DNA from: Candidatus Hydrogenedentota bacterium
Lineage (GTDB): Bacteria; Hydrogenedentota; Hydrogenedentia; Hydrogenedentales; CAITNO01
Direction: 5' to 3'
DNA: 21,784 nucleotides
Assembly (NCBI GenBank): GCA_007124105.1
Contig: SLFT01000146.1
Location: 1 to 21,784 of the forward strand
The translations under genes and the position numbers were made by a program. Within the stretch, counting starts at the first letter, position 1. Each line of letters begins with the position of its first letter. Shown piece after piece: positions 1 through 7,400 of this stretch. Under the pieces are notes generated by a model, which was not told where the DNA came from, ran no database searches, and saw nothing but the letters and a program-made list of their open reading frames with translations.

Positions 1-344
1 GACTGGCCGGGCGCAATACGATGGGCCCCTGGGTCAAAGTAGCCGCGCGTACACAAGGGACACGCGCTGCGCACATCGCGTATTTCGAGCAGGCTCTTGC
101 CGCGATTGTACACCGTCACCTGCGTTTCCGTGTCCCTGTCGTTCGGGATAACGCCCAAGTCCAAGTCTGTTGTTTCCAATTCGATCAGCGGCGCTTCTTC
201 AATGGGCACGTCCATGGGCGGCGCAAGCCCGTCCGCGTAATCATGCGGCAGCCCGTCCGGGCCGCGTAATGAGAGCGCATAGAAGAAGAAAAGCGCCGTC
301 GCGACAGCTGCGGCAACAACGATATGACGCACACGGATACGCAT
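1..344 (-). CDS. DUF1573 domain protein, membrane-anchored, C-terminus missing (runs off window)
   Basis: Reading leftward from an ATG at 342-344 there is an open frame of 114 codons to the window edge, so the 3' part is missing. Residues 1-6 are basic (MRIRVR) and residues 8-24 are hydrophobic, giving a signal anchor or uncleaved signal peptide. A DUF1573/HYDIN-like Ig fold begins near residue 60: LDLGVIPNDRD, then YNRGKSLLEIRDVRSAC, then RIAPGQ. These align by eye with the second DUF1573 protein of this window (TYDFGTRQDSE, RNEGTGMLEIKNVRAAC, KLAPGE). The usual CGCT of the family is replaced by CPLCT. The start lies 2 bases after the stop of the upstream kinase gene, so the two are probably co-transcribed. 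The function of DUF1573 is unknown; an exported, structural or protein-binding role is a guess. Confidence 0.8.
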   Translation of the reverse strand, partial: MRIRVRHIVVAAAVATALFFFYALSLRGPDGLPHDYADGLAPPMDVPIEEAPLIELETTDLDLGVIPNDRDTETQVTVYNRGKSLLEIRDVRSACPLCTRGYFDPGAHRIAPGQ

Positions 345-346
345 GG

Positions 347-1357
347 CTACTGTGCCTTGAACGACAGCCCAAACCGGCGCTCTGCTTCCTCGAGCGCTTT
401 GTCGAGGGTTTGATATTTCTTCTCGGTCATGGGCGCATCCAGCTCCATACCCAGCAGCAACGCGCCGACTACCGGCTCATAAAGCGCGCGTACAGGGCGC
501 GCATCGGGACACTCCCGATGGATACGCGTTGTCATGGCGTCCATTAGCACTGGGCTAACCCCCTTGAACACACTCCCCGTGGTGACCACGTCGAAAGCGT
601 CGCGGCACATATCAAGGTGACGGGCCACAGCGGTTACCATGTCGCCGAGATAGCCTCCGCCCCACTCGAGGATATCGCAGGCGGCCTCGTCGCCTTCGTG
701 GGCGGCGTCAAACACCAGCTTTGCCATGGGCTGTAAGTCATCGTAAATAATGCGGTTGTAATACATTTCCCGAAACAAGGCGTCCACATCGGCGCAGCCC
801 GCCCGTTCGACAAATTTTGGCGTCAGCAGCGTTGGCCCGATGATGCCGTCCCGACTGCGCCAGACAGCCTTGAGCCCTTCGCTGCCGATACTGGAGCCGC
901 TCACCATGTCGCCGTAATCCTCGCTGATGCCGCCGACCCGCGTTTCCTTGCCCGCCCGGTTCACGCCGGCGCATACGCAGCCGGTCCCACACGCGATGAC
1001 AATGCCGAAAGGATCCTTGGTGCCGCCGCGCAACCCACCCATGGAGTCGTTGCGGAACACGCGCGGCAGTGCGCCGAAAAGCGGCGTGAATATCTCTTTT
1101 TCGAGCATATCGTAATCTTCGGGCAAATCCGCGCCCGCAATGCCCATGCCAACACCCACTATCTGATCGAGGCCAACACTGGCCGTCGTCAGTGCATCGT
1201 CTACCGCCTTCTTGATCTCAGCGGCCGCCGCCGGAACGCCAAAGCATTCGTAGTTGCCCGCGCCGGCGCGTCCAAATCCGCGTATCACGCCGGCGGCGTC
1301 GCCGACAAGAGCGAATGTTTTAGTGCCGCCCGCGTCCAAACCAAGATAATACGTCAT
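347..1357 (-). CDS. BadF/BadG-type ATPase, N-acetylglucosamine-kinase-like sugar kinase
   Basis: This is a 336-residue ASKHA-fold protein without a signal peptide, so probably cytoplasmic. Phosphate-1 motif GLDAGGTKT is at residues 6-14 with D8. GMGIAG is near 70-75, and the candidate catalytic base D104 sits in RNDSMGGLRGG. Phosphate-2 motif IACGTGCV is at 121-128, followed by GDMVSGSSIG at 149-158. This order matches the BadF/BadG/BcrA/BcrD family (PF01869) and eukaryotic-type GlcNAc kinase. It likely phosphorylates an amino sugar or hexose with ATP, but the substrate cannot be read from sequence. I chose the ATG at 1355-1357 because GLDAGGTKT normally starts within about ten residues of the N-terminus and a GGGAG lies about 11 bases upstream. 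The frame stays open 47 more codons upstream, but that part overlaps the terminator region and looks non-coding. The DUF1573 gene follows 2 bases after the stop. Confidence 0.85.
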   Translation of the reverse strand: MTYYLGLDAGGTKTFALVGDAAGVIRGFGRAGAGNYECFGVPAAAAEIKKAVDDALTTASVGLDQIVGVGMGIAGADLPEDYDMLEKEIFTPLFGALPRVFRNDSMGGLRGGTKDPFGIVIACGTGCVCAGVNRAGKETRVGGISEDYGDMVSGSSIGSEGLKAVWRSRDGIIGPTLLTPKFVERAGCADVDALFREMYYNRIIYDDLQPMAKLVFDAAHEGDEAACDILEWGGGYLGDMVTAVARHLDMCRDAFDVVTTGSVFKGVSPVLMDAMTTRIHRECPDARPVRALYEPVVGALLLGMELDAPMTEKKYQTLDKALEEAERRFGLSFKAQ

Positions 1358-1462
1358 ATAATTAAGTGCTCCCGTTGTTGTCGCGCGCAACGCGGCATCC
1401 GCGCAGTCTGGAAAAAAGGGTCGCGTATATGAGGAGCGCGCGTATCCGGATGGGCAAACAAA

Positions 1463-1495
1463 CCGGGCGCGGCGAGTATATTTCTCCGCGCCCGG
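1463..1495 (-). terminator. Strong intrinsic terminator after the pal-cpoB unit
   Basis: Perfect 10-bp GC-rich inverted repeat: CCGGGCGCGG at 1463-1472 and CCGCGCCCGG at 1486-1495, with a 13-base loop. Read on the minus strand it is followed by TTTGTTTG, a U-rich tract. It lies 35 bases past the stop of the cpoB-like gene, so it should end the pal-cpoB transcript. The kinase gene would then need its own promoter. Confidence 0.8.
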
Positions 1496-1530
1496 CAACC
1501 AATGACTACTGTTTAATATCGCAGGGATGT

Positions 1531-2460
1531 TTATTCGCCGTGCAAAGTCCGCAGGTCGGCGCGGGCCTGGTCTGCCGCCGGACTGACGGGGAACTGCTCA
1601 ACAACCGCTTCCATCAGCCGTTCCGCTTGGGCCGTCTGTCCAAGACGGGAATGGGTCACGGCCTGATTATGCAAGGCGAAGGGTACCTTCGAGCTGTTCG
1701 GATAAGCGCCGCGCAACGTTTCAAAGGCCTGCACCGCTTCCGCGTACCGTTCCATGTTCATCAGGCATTTGGCCTTCCAGAACTGCGCGTTTGCGCTGAG
1801 GTTCGGATCATGACTGGGAAAGCGTTGCAGATAGTTGTCAAACTGCCCTAGCGCCGTCTCGTAATTTTCCTGCGCATAATTCTGCTGCGCCTGCCGATAT
1901 ACCTCGACCGGCTCCGCACCGCTCGTAGTCGGCGGCGCGGCGGGCGTCTCTTCCATCACACGCGCATCGTCAATCTCTTCCAACGGCGCAACGGACGGCG
2001 ACAGTTCATCGGTCGGTAATGGAGCGCTGTCCCGCAGTTCGTGTTGCGGCGTCTGCTGCTGCGGTGCGGTCGGGCTTTCCACAGTAACCTGGCCGGGCAC
2101 CACATCGCTTACGCGCGGCGCGCCGGGCGTGGTCGTGGTCAGACCCCAGTGCCGATACAGGGTGGTGCGCATATCGTGCAATTCCCGCCCGAGCATCTCC
2201 AGCTTCTGCTGGTTCTCCTCCAGCAGACCACGCAACATGCGCGTTTGCTCATCGCTCGCGTCCACGCGGGCCAACAAAGTAGCCGTGGTTTCGTTCAAGC
2301 GACCAACCGAATCTTCCAGTTCGCGGTCAAGTTTCACCATGCGACGGTGCGTATCGTACACCGTCGTTTGCATCTGGTTGCCGCCCGTAGTCTCGCAACC
2401 GGCGACAAAAAGCACCGCCGCAATAGCGCATACCAGCGCCCATCTGTATTGTCTCGTCAT
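1531..2460 (-). CDS. CpoB/YbgF-like Tol-Pal associated TPR lipoprotein
   Basis: A 309-residue exported protein. It has a lipoprotein signal (basic MTRQYR, hydrophobic stretch, lipobox VAGC with C22). A heptad-rich coiled coil follows at about residues 35-100. Residues 108-190 form a low-complexity Pro/Gln/Thr/Glu linker, and a C-terminal TPR domain runs from about 190 to 309 (AQQNYAQENYETALGQFDNY, then FWKAKCLMNMERYAEAVQAF). Coiled coil plus TPR immediately after pal is the arrangement of CpoB/YbgF, which in E. coli links Tol-Pal constriction with peptidoglycan synthesis; E. coli CpoB is periplasmic and not lipidated. I use the ATG at 2458-2460, because GGAAGAAG lies just upstream and overlaps a second possible ATG five codons earlier. 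It is 59 bases after pal and ends at a strong terminator. Confidence 0.8.
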   Translation of the reverse strand: MTRQYRWALVCAIAAVLFVAGCETTGGNQMQTTVYDTHRRMVKLDRELEDSVGRLNETTATLLARVDASDEQTRMLRGLLEENQQKLEMLGRELHDMRTTLYRHWGLTTTTPGAPRVSDVVPGQVTVESPTAPQQQTPQHELRDSAPLPTDELSPSVAPLEEIDDARVMEETPAAPPTTSGAEPVEVYRQAQQNYAQENYETALGQFDNYLQRFPSHDPNLSANAQFWKAKCLMNMERYAEAVQAFETLRGAYPNSSKVPFALHNQAVTHSRLGQTAQAERLMEAVVEQFPVSPAADQARADLRTLHGE

Positions 2461-2519
2461 GATTCTTCTTCCCATACAGGTTGTGAGGCGTTATTTACCC
2501 GTGCCTGGTTTCTCTGTTG

Positions 2520-3062
2520 TTAACGCGCGCGGTTAAACTCAACGCGACGATTCCTGGCCCATGCGGACTCGTTGCTGCCGAGCGCAGCCGGAAATTCCTT
2601 GCCGTAACTGATGGTGATCAGACGGTCGCCGGGAATACCCATCTGAATGAGATACTGCCGCACCGCCAACGCGCGTCTTTCGCCAAGGGCAAGGTTATAT
2701 TCCTGCGTGCCCCGTTCATCGCAATGACCAGCAAGCTGAATAATCACGCCCGGAACCTGCTTGATCTTCTCCGCGTTCTCGCGAAGTGTTGCCATCGCGT
2801 CGGGACGCAACGTGTTGCTGTCATAATCAAAATAGACCGTCTGCAAACCATACTGGCTCCCCGGCTCAAACAACAGCCGCTCCAGCTCCATCTGCGGCAA
2901 CCCGTCCCCTGACGTACTGGTGTCCCGGCCCCGCATGTCATCATCAAACCCCGGGTCCAAGGTTTCGATGGGTTTCTTGCGCTGGCAACCCGTGGTCATG
3001 CCGATTACCACCGCCACTGCCAGACATACCAACAGCGCTTTCGTTACTTGTGTCGTTTTCAT
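2520..3062 (-). CDS. pal: Peptidoglycan-associated lipoprotein Pal
   Basis: A 180-residue outer-membrane lipoprotein. The signal peptide runs to the lipobox TTGC with C26. A short acidic linker covers about residues 30-60. The OmpA-like peptidoglycan-binding domain is at about 75-180, with VYFDYDSNTLRPDA (77-90), AGHCDERGTQEYNLALGERR (111-130) and ISYGKEFP. The D and R residues of the GHCDERG and NRR segments are those that bind diaminopimelate peptide stems in OmpA-family domains. Pal tethers the outer membrane to peptidoglycan and works with Tol during constriction. The start at 3060-3062 is supported by GGAG six bases upstream and by the signal peptide. tolQ, R, A and B are not upstream; a predicted promoter sits there instead, so pal-cpoB appears to be its own unit. 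Confidence 0.95.
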   Translation of the reverse strand: MKTTQVTKALLVCLAVAVVIGMTTGCQRKKPIETLDPGFDDDMRGRDTSTSGDGLPQMELERLLFEPGSQYGLQTVYFDYDSNTLRPDAMATLRENAEKIKQVPGVIIQLAGHCDERGTQEYNLALGERRALAVRQYLIQMGIPGDRLITISYGKEFPAALGSNESAWARNRRVEFNRAR

Positions 3063-3131
3063 GTTTTCTCCGAAACTGTTACGCCTTTTGGGCGTTGCCA
3101 AAATACAATTGCCGCTACAGGCCACTCCAGT

Positions 3132-3160
3132 AGCATAGCAAAACCGGTAACAAACATCAA
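3132..3160 (-). promoter_or_regulatory. Predicted sigma-70 promoter of pal-cpoB
   Basis: On the minus strand, TTGATG (3155-3160) and TATGCT (3132-3137) are separated by 17 bases, and a TG one base before the -10 makes it an extended -10. Predicted transcription starts near 3125, giving a leader of about 60 bases that contains the small hairpin at 3081-3095. This is a consensus match by eye only. Confidence 0.5.
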
Positions 3161-3355
3161 CTTGTTAACTATTCCCGGAAACGCGCAGGCGGCGCATTGG
3201 CCCACCCCGTATTTTCCAACCAGGAAACGACAAAAACGTGTCCGATGGCTGACAGAAATATTCGTCCCTTTTTTAAGGAATTGTCGCCGATAATCATAAC
3301 ACATTTGCAACGACTACTGGACATCTTTAATTGTAACGCAAAAAGGAGGGGTGCA

Positions 3356-3436
3356 ATGAACCAAGGAAATTCCTGCAAACGCAACCCCTTCAACACGCCA
3401 GCGCCTGTACCCTTGTTTTGCGGCCCAGACGCCTGA
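3356..3436 (+). CDS. Possible 26-residue small protein
   Basis: An ATG at 3356 is preceded by AAAAGGAGGGG, close to a perfect Shine-Dalgarno sequence at normal spacing. The frame encodes 26 residues (MNQGNSCKRNPF, then NTPAPVPLFCGPDA). It has two cysteines (7 and 22), is rich in proline and asparagine, and has no hydrophobic segment. It lies on the strand opposite to both neighbours, in an otherwise non-coding gap. I do not recognise it. The case rests on the ribosome binding site alone; a chance purine run is the alternative. Confidence 0.35.
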   Translation: MNQGNSCKRNPFNTPAPVPLFCGPDA

Positions 3437-3483
3437 ACGCAGAATACCGCAACCGTCACGTTCATTCAGGTGGCGGAAACGCC

Positions 3484-4086
3484 TTACGAATCGCTATCTT
3501 TGAACCGTATCGGACTCACACGATCAGGGTGGCGCGGGGTAACATCCTTGTAAAAGGAACGAAGGAAATCCAAATCCTGTTCGGTATCGCCCGTGGGATA
3601 ATAGAGGGGGCCGAACCCAAGCGCTTTACGCTTGAAATCAATATAACCCAGGCACAGCGGCACCTTTGCCTGCAACGCAATGCGGTAAAAACCAGATTTC
3701 CAATACGCTACCTTGCGGCGCGTTCCTTCGGGAGTAATGGCAAACAATATTTGGTCCCGCTCGTTAAAAGCCTGCACAATCTGGTCAACCAGACCCTGGT
3801 GACGGTCGCGGTATACAGGGATGCCCCCTGTCTTCAGAAAGAACCGGCCCAGCAGCGGCCACTTAAATATCTCGGCCTTGCCAAACCAGACCCCCTTAAA
3901 ATTAAAGTGCCAGGAGACAAAAAGCGCCAGCGGGTAGTCCCAATAGGACGTGTGCGGCGCAACAACAACAATCACTTTGGGAACATCAGGCGGTTCGCCT
4001 TCTACCCGCCAACCCAATACCTTCAGCAGTGCCACTCCGAGAAGATGAAACACGATATTTACACGGCCAGCGCGTTGCACTTCCAT
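3484..4086 (-). CDS. PlsC-like 1-acyl-glycerol-3-phosphate acyltransferase family protein
   Basis: A 200-residue protein of the lysophospholipid acyltransferase superfamily (COG0204/PF01553). Motif I HTSYWD is at residues 45-50 (HX4D, catalytic H45 and D50). GIPVYR is at 88-93, and motif III PEGTRR at 119-124 binds the glycerol phosphate in known members. Residues 10-25 and 33-44 are hydrophobic, which suits a peripheral inner-membrane enzyme. The short length and the segment YWKSGFYRIA are typical of compact bacterial members of uncertain acceptor. It may acylate lysophosphatidic acid or another glycerolipid in membrane synthesis. The ATG at 4084-4086 has GGAGA at good spacing. It is transcribed divergently from the GH78 gene, and its predicted promoter is overlapped by a palindrome (4154-4185). 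Confidence 0.85.
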   Translation of the reverse strand: MEVQRAGRVNIVFHLLGVALLKVLGWRVEGEPPDVPKVIVVVAPHTSYWDYPLALFVSWHFNFKGVWFGKAEIFKWPLLGRFFLKTGGIPVYRDRHQGLVDQIVQAFNERDQILFAITPEGTRRKVAYWKSGFYRIALQAKVPLCLGYIDFKRKALGFGPLYYPTGDTEQDLDFLRSFYKDVTPRHPDRVSPIRFKDSDS

Positions 4087-4153
4087 GATTGTTCTCCATA
4101 TCTTCCGCCACCGCCATTCAGGCTGCTTTCAAAACGCGACAAAGCCCTAACAC

Positions 4154-4185
4154 TTACTGTTAAAGCGTAAACATTTTAGCAGTAA
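4154..4185. promoter_or_regulatory. Operator-like palindrome over the acyltransferase promoter
   Basis: TTACTGTTAAA at 4154-4164 and TTTAGCAGTAA at 4175-4185 form an 11-position inverted repeat with one mismatch (G-T), separated by 10 bases. It covers the predicted -10 (4173-4178) and start point (about 4165) of the leftward promoter. That position suits a repressor site better than an RNA hairpin. No specific regulator is recognised. Confidence 0.5.
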
Positions 4186-4202
4186 ACAATGTGGAATGGC
4201 AA
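4173..4202 (-). promoter_or_regulatory. Predicted sigma-70 promoter of the acyltransferase gene
   Basis: On the minus strand, TTGCCA (4197-4202, 5 of 6 consensus) and TAAAAT (4173-4178, 5 of 6) are 18 bases apart, with an upstream TG making an extended -10. The start point would be near 4165, about 80 bases before the ATG. Confidence 0.55.
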
Positions 4203-4365
4203 GCGTACAATGCGGCGACGCCGCCGGGGGATTTGCCTTGTCAGTGCCGGTCAGGTACACTACGCGCGTATTACAGGCCCCCCCCTACGACGCATCGGTC
4301 GGTGTTGTGCCGTGATATGCGGGCCAACACGCCCGTGTGATGTTGCTTGTATCCTTAGCAAAAAC

Positions 4366-4393
4366 AGGTGGGTTCGCTCCCTATTGCCCACCT
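4366..4393 (+). promoter_or_regulatory. Leader hairpin just upstream of the GH78 gene
   Basis: AGGTGGG (4366-4372) and CCCACCT (4387-4393) form a perfect 7-bp stem with a 14-base loop. It ends about 11 bases before the GGAGA ribosome binding site. There is no U tract, so it is not a typical terminator. It could stabilise the mRNA, affect translation, or be a protein-binding palindrome. Confidence 0.4.
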
Positions 4394-4417
4394 TAGAAAA
4401 TCGTTGGAGATAGTGTC

Positions 4418-7400
4418 ATGTATGTTCTGCTTGCCGCTTGCCTGCTGTGTATTCTCGTTTCACCTGCATTCGCGGCCGACGAAACATTGCGTCCAGCCAA
4501 CTTGCGCGTTGAATATCGCGCCGCGCCGCAGGGCATTAACGAAGAAAGACCGCGCTTTACCTGGCAATTGCTTTGTGGCCGACGAGGTTGTGCGCAAACG
4601 GCATGGCAGTTGCAGGTCGCTGATACGCCGGAAAATATTGAAACAACAAATGTTTTCTGGGATTCAGGAAAGGTGCAAGATGGAACCCCCGTATTACGCC
4701 CGTATGACGGCCCGCCGCTACGGCCGCGCATGCGCTACTGGTGGCGCGTACGGGTATGGGACGAAGACGATGTTATGTCGGAATGGAGTCCCACCGCCCA
4801 TTTCAGCACGGGACTGCCCGAGGACGATGGCTGGCGCGCCCAATGGATAGGCCATGATGTCGAAGATGCCGCCGATATAGAAGCCGCGGACGCCGCGCCG
4901 CCAGAGAAAGCGCATTGGATTTGGCATCCCGACGCGCCGTCACGGGAAACAGCGCTGTTCCGCCGCGTTGTAGCCTTGCCTGACGACGCGCTCATTGTAA
5001 ACGCGCCATTGATGGTTACAGCGGATGACTCCGTTCGCGTGTGGATCAACGGGCGCCGCGTCGGCGTGGGGCAGCCGGAGATGCGCAATTGGCGTACGGT
5101 GAACTATCATCTTGTCGCAGCGCTGTTGCGGCCCGGCAGAAATATTCTCGCCCTGGAAGCGACAGGCAAACGCGGTGTGGCGGGGGTCATGGCGACGTTG
5201 CGCATTTCCTTGCGCGACGGCACTGTTCTGGATGTTGTTACCGACAATACCTGGAAAACGTCTCCGGCGCTTGCGGATGATTCCTGGCGTCACCCTGACT
5301 ATGACGATACGAACTGGACACACGCAACCGCACACGCCGCTTTCGGCGAAGCGCCCTGGAACGAATCACGCCTGGAAACGGCCCGCTTCAAGCCTGTTGC
5401 CCATCTTCGCCATACCTTCACACCGCGCAACGACATTCGCCGCGCCACGCTTTACGCCACCGCGCTGGGCATCTATGAAATGCGTCTGAACGGAGAACGG
5501 GTCGGCGACTATTACTTCGCCCCCGGGTGGACGGACTACCGGGAACGGGTGTATTACCACAGCTACGACGTGACCGACTTGTTGCGTCCCGGCGCTGAAA
5601 ACGCCCTGGGCGCACTGCTCGCGCACGGCTGGTACGCTGGACATTTGAGCCTGCACGGCCCGGAAATCTACGGTACGCGTCCCCGGCTAATGGCGCAGCT
5701 CGAAATTGAATACGCGGACGGCCAGCGTGAAACTGTTCTCACCGACGGCAGCTGGCGCGCGGCCCATGGCGCTATTCGCGGCGCCGACTTCCAAATGGGG
5801 GAAACCCGCGATTTTCACAGGGCTGTGACAGGATGGGACCAGCCCGGCTATGACGACGACGCCTGGACGCCCGCCTCAACAACGCCGCCCGAGATTGTAC
5901 CCAGGCGTGTGCAAGCGCATCCCGGCCCGCCGGTGAAACACTGCGAGACAATTGCTGCGCGCAGCGTCTCAGAACCGCGTCCCGGCGTCTATGTTTACGA
6001 CTTCGGCCAGAACATGGTGGGCTGGACGCGCATCACCCTCGCCGGACATCCGGGCCAACGCATTCGCATACGTCACGCAGAAATGCTCGAGGAAGACGGC
6101 ATGCTCTATACCGATGCGTTGCGCCGCGCCACCGCCACGAATGTCTACCACCTGGCGGAGGCCGGAGAAATCACGCTCGAGCCGGCCTTCACCTTTCACG
6201 GGTTCCGGTATGTCGAGTTGCGCGGCGTTGACGCGCCGCCGCCGCTGGAATCGGTGGCGGGCATAGTGCTGCGGTCTGAAGCGCCCATTACCACAGCGTT
6301 TGCGTGTTCAGAGCCGCTGCTCAACCAGCTGGTGTCCAATATCGAATGGGGCCTCAAGGGCAATTATCTCGAGATACCCACCGATTGCCCGCAACGGGAC
6401 GAGCGCCTCGGCTGGACCGGCGACGCCCAGTTCTTCATGCCCACCGCCCTGTACATGGCCGATGTGGGCGCGTTCTTCACCAAATGGTTCGTAGACCTTA
6501 TCCAGGATTCGCAGGCCGAGGACGGCAGCTTTGCCCATGTCGCCCCGGATATCGGACTGGGCGGCGGCGCGACCGCCTGGGGCGATGCAGCCATTCTATG
6601 CCCCTGGTTATTCTACCAGTACTATGGCGACACCCGCATCATCGAACGCCATTTTGACAACATGGTGCGCGGCATGGAATTCCTGGCAAGCAAGAGCGAC
6701 AACTATACAAGCAGCAGCATCGGATTCGGCGACTGGCTGAACCTGGGTGGCGGCGCAAAGAATGAAGTTATCTTCACCGCCTATTACGCCCATCTGGCCG
6801 GACTGATGGCGAACATGGCCGCCGTCATCGGACGCAGCGACCAGGCGAAAGAATACGCCGACCTGCGCGACAACATCCGCGACGCCTTTGTCGCGATGTT
6901 TATTGATGAAGACGGGCGAATTCTGGAAAGCAGCCAGACCGGCTACGCGCTCGCTTTCGCCTTCGAATTGATTCCACAACACTTGCGTGAGGCGGCGGCG
7001 CAACGTTTTGTCGAGGAGATAGAACGCTTCGACGGGCATTTGGCCACAGGGTTCATCGGAACACCGCGTCTGCTGCCCGCACTCACCCAGGCCGGACGCG
7101 ACGACATTGCCTGGGGCTTGCTCATGAACACCTCCTATCCCTCGTGGCTGTACCAGGTTACCCTGGGCGCAACCACCACTTGGGAACGGTGGAACGGCTG
7201 GACGCCGGAGGAAGGTTTTGGCGATCCCAATATGAACTCATTTAATCATTATGCCTTTGGCGCGGTAGGCGAATGGATTTTCAACCGCGTCGTGGGCATC
7301 TTCCCCGGCGAACCCGGCTTCAAAACGGTACGCATCGCGCCGACGCCAGGGGGTGGCCTTAGCTGGGCGCGCATGACATATCAGTCCATACGCGGCCCCA

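Larger units (their letters stand above)
3063..3483. other. Intergenic region of 421 bases between the acyltransferase gene and pal
   Basis: This gap holds the predicted pal promoter (3132-3160). A small leader hairpin ACGCC-TTTTG-GGCGT at 3081-3095 lies in the pal 5' UTR. A 26-codon plus-strand ORF with a strong ribosome binding site is at 3356-3436. Just past that ORF is a weak imperfect hairpin (CCGCAACC with GGTGGCGG, about 3447-3476) without a U tract. The remaining open frames on both strands have poor start contexts and no recognisable protein. I see no tRNA-like fold. Confidence 0.6.
4087..4417. other. Divergent intergenic region between the acyltransferase and GH78 genes
   Basis: A gap of 331 bases with the leftward acyltransferase promoter (4173-4202), an overlapping palindrome (4154-4185) and a leader hairpin just before the GH78 ribosome binding site (4366-4393). 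I could not find a convincing rightward promoter; TTGTCA near 4238 has no good -10 partner. One Arg-rich frame on the plus strand (4189-4413) is not believable as a protein. Confidence 0.6.

Noticed and set aside
1358..1498. N-terminal extension of the sugar kinase
   Set aside because: It would place 47 odd residues before the phosphate-1 motif and run into the terminator of the upstream unit.
3169..3465. Minus-strand frame of 98 codons in the pal upstream gap
   Set aside because: No ribosome binding site or recognisable domain; it overlaps the smORF region on the other strand.
3422..3476. Inverted repeats near CCTGAACG and CGTTCATTCAGG after the small ORF
   Set aside because: Imperfect, long loop and no U tract, so not supportable as a terminator.
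4189..4413. Plus-strand Arg-rich frame of 74 codons ending just before GH78
   Set aside because: Arg/Cys-rich chance frame, no ribosome binding site, and it contains the leader hairpin.
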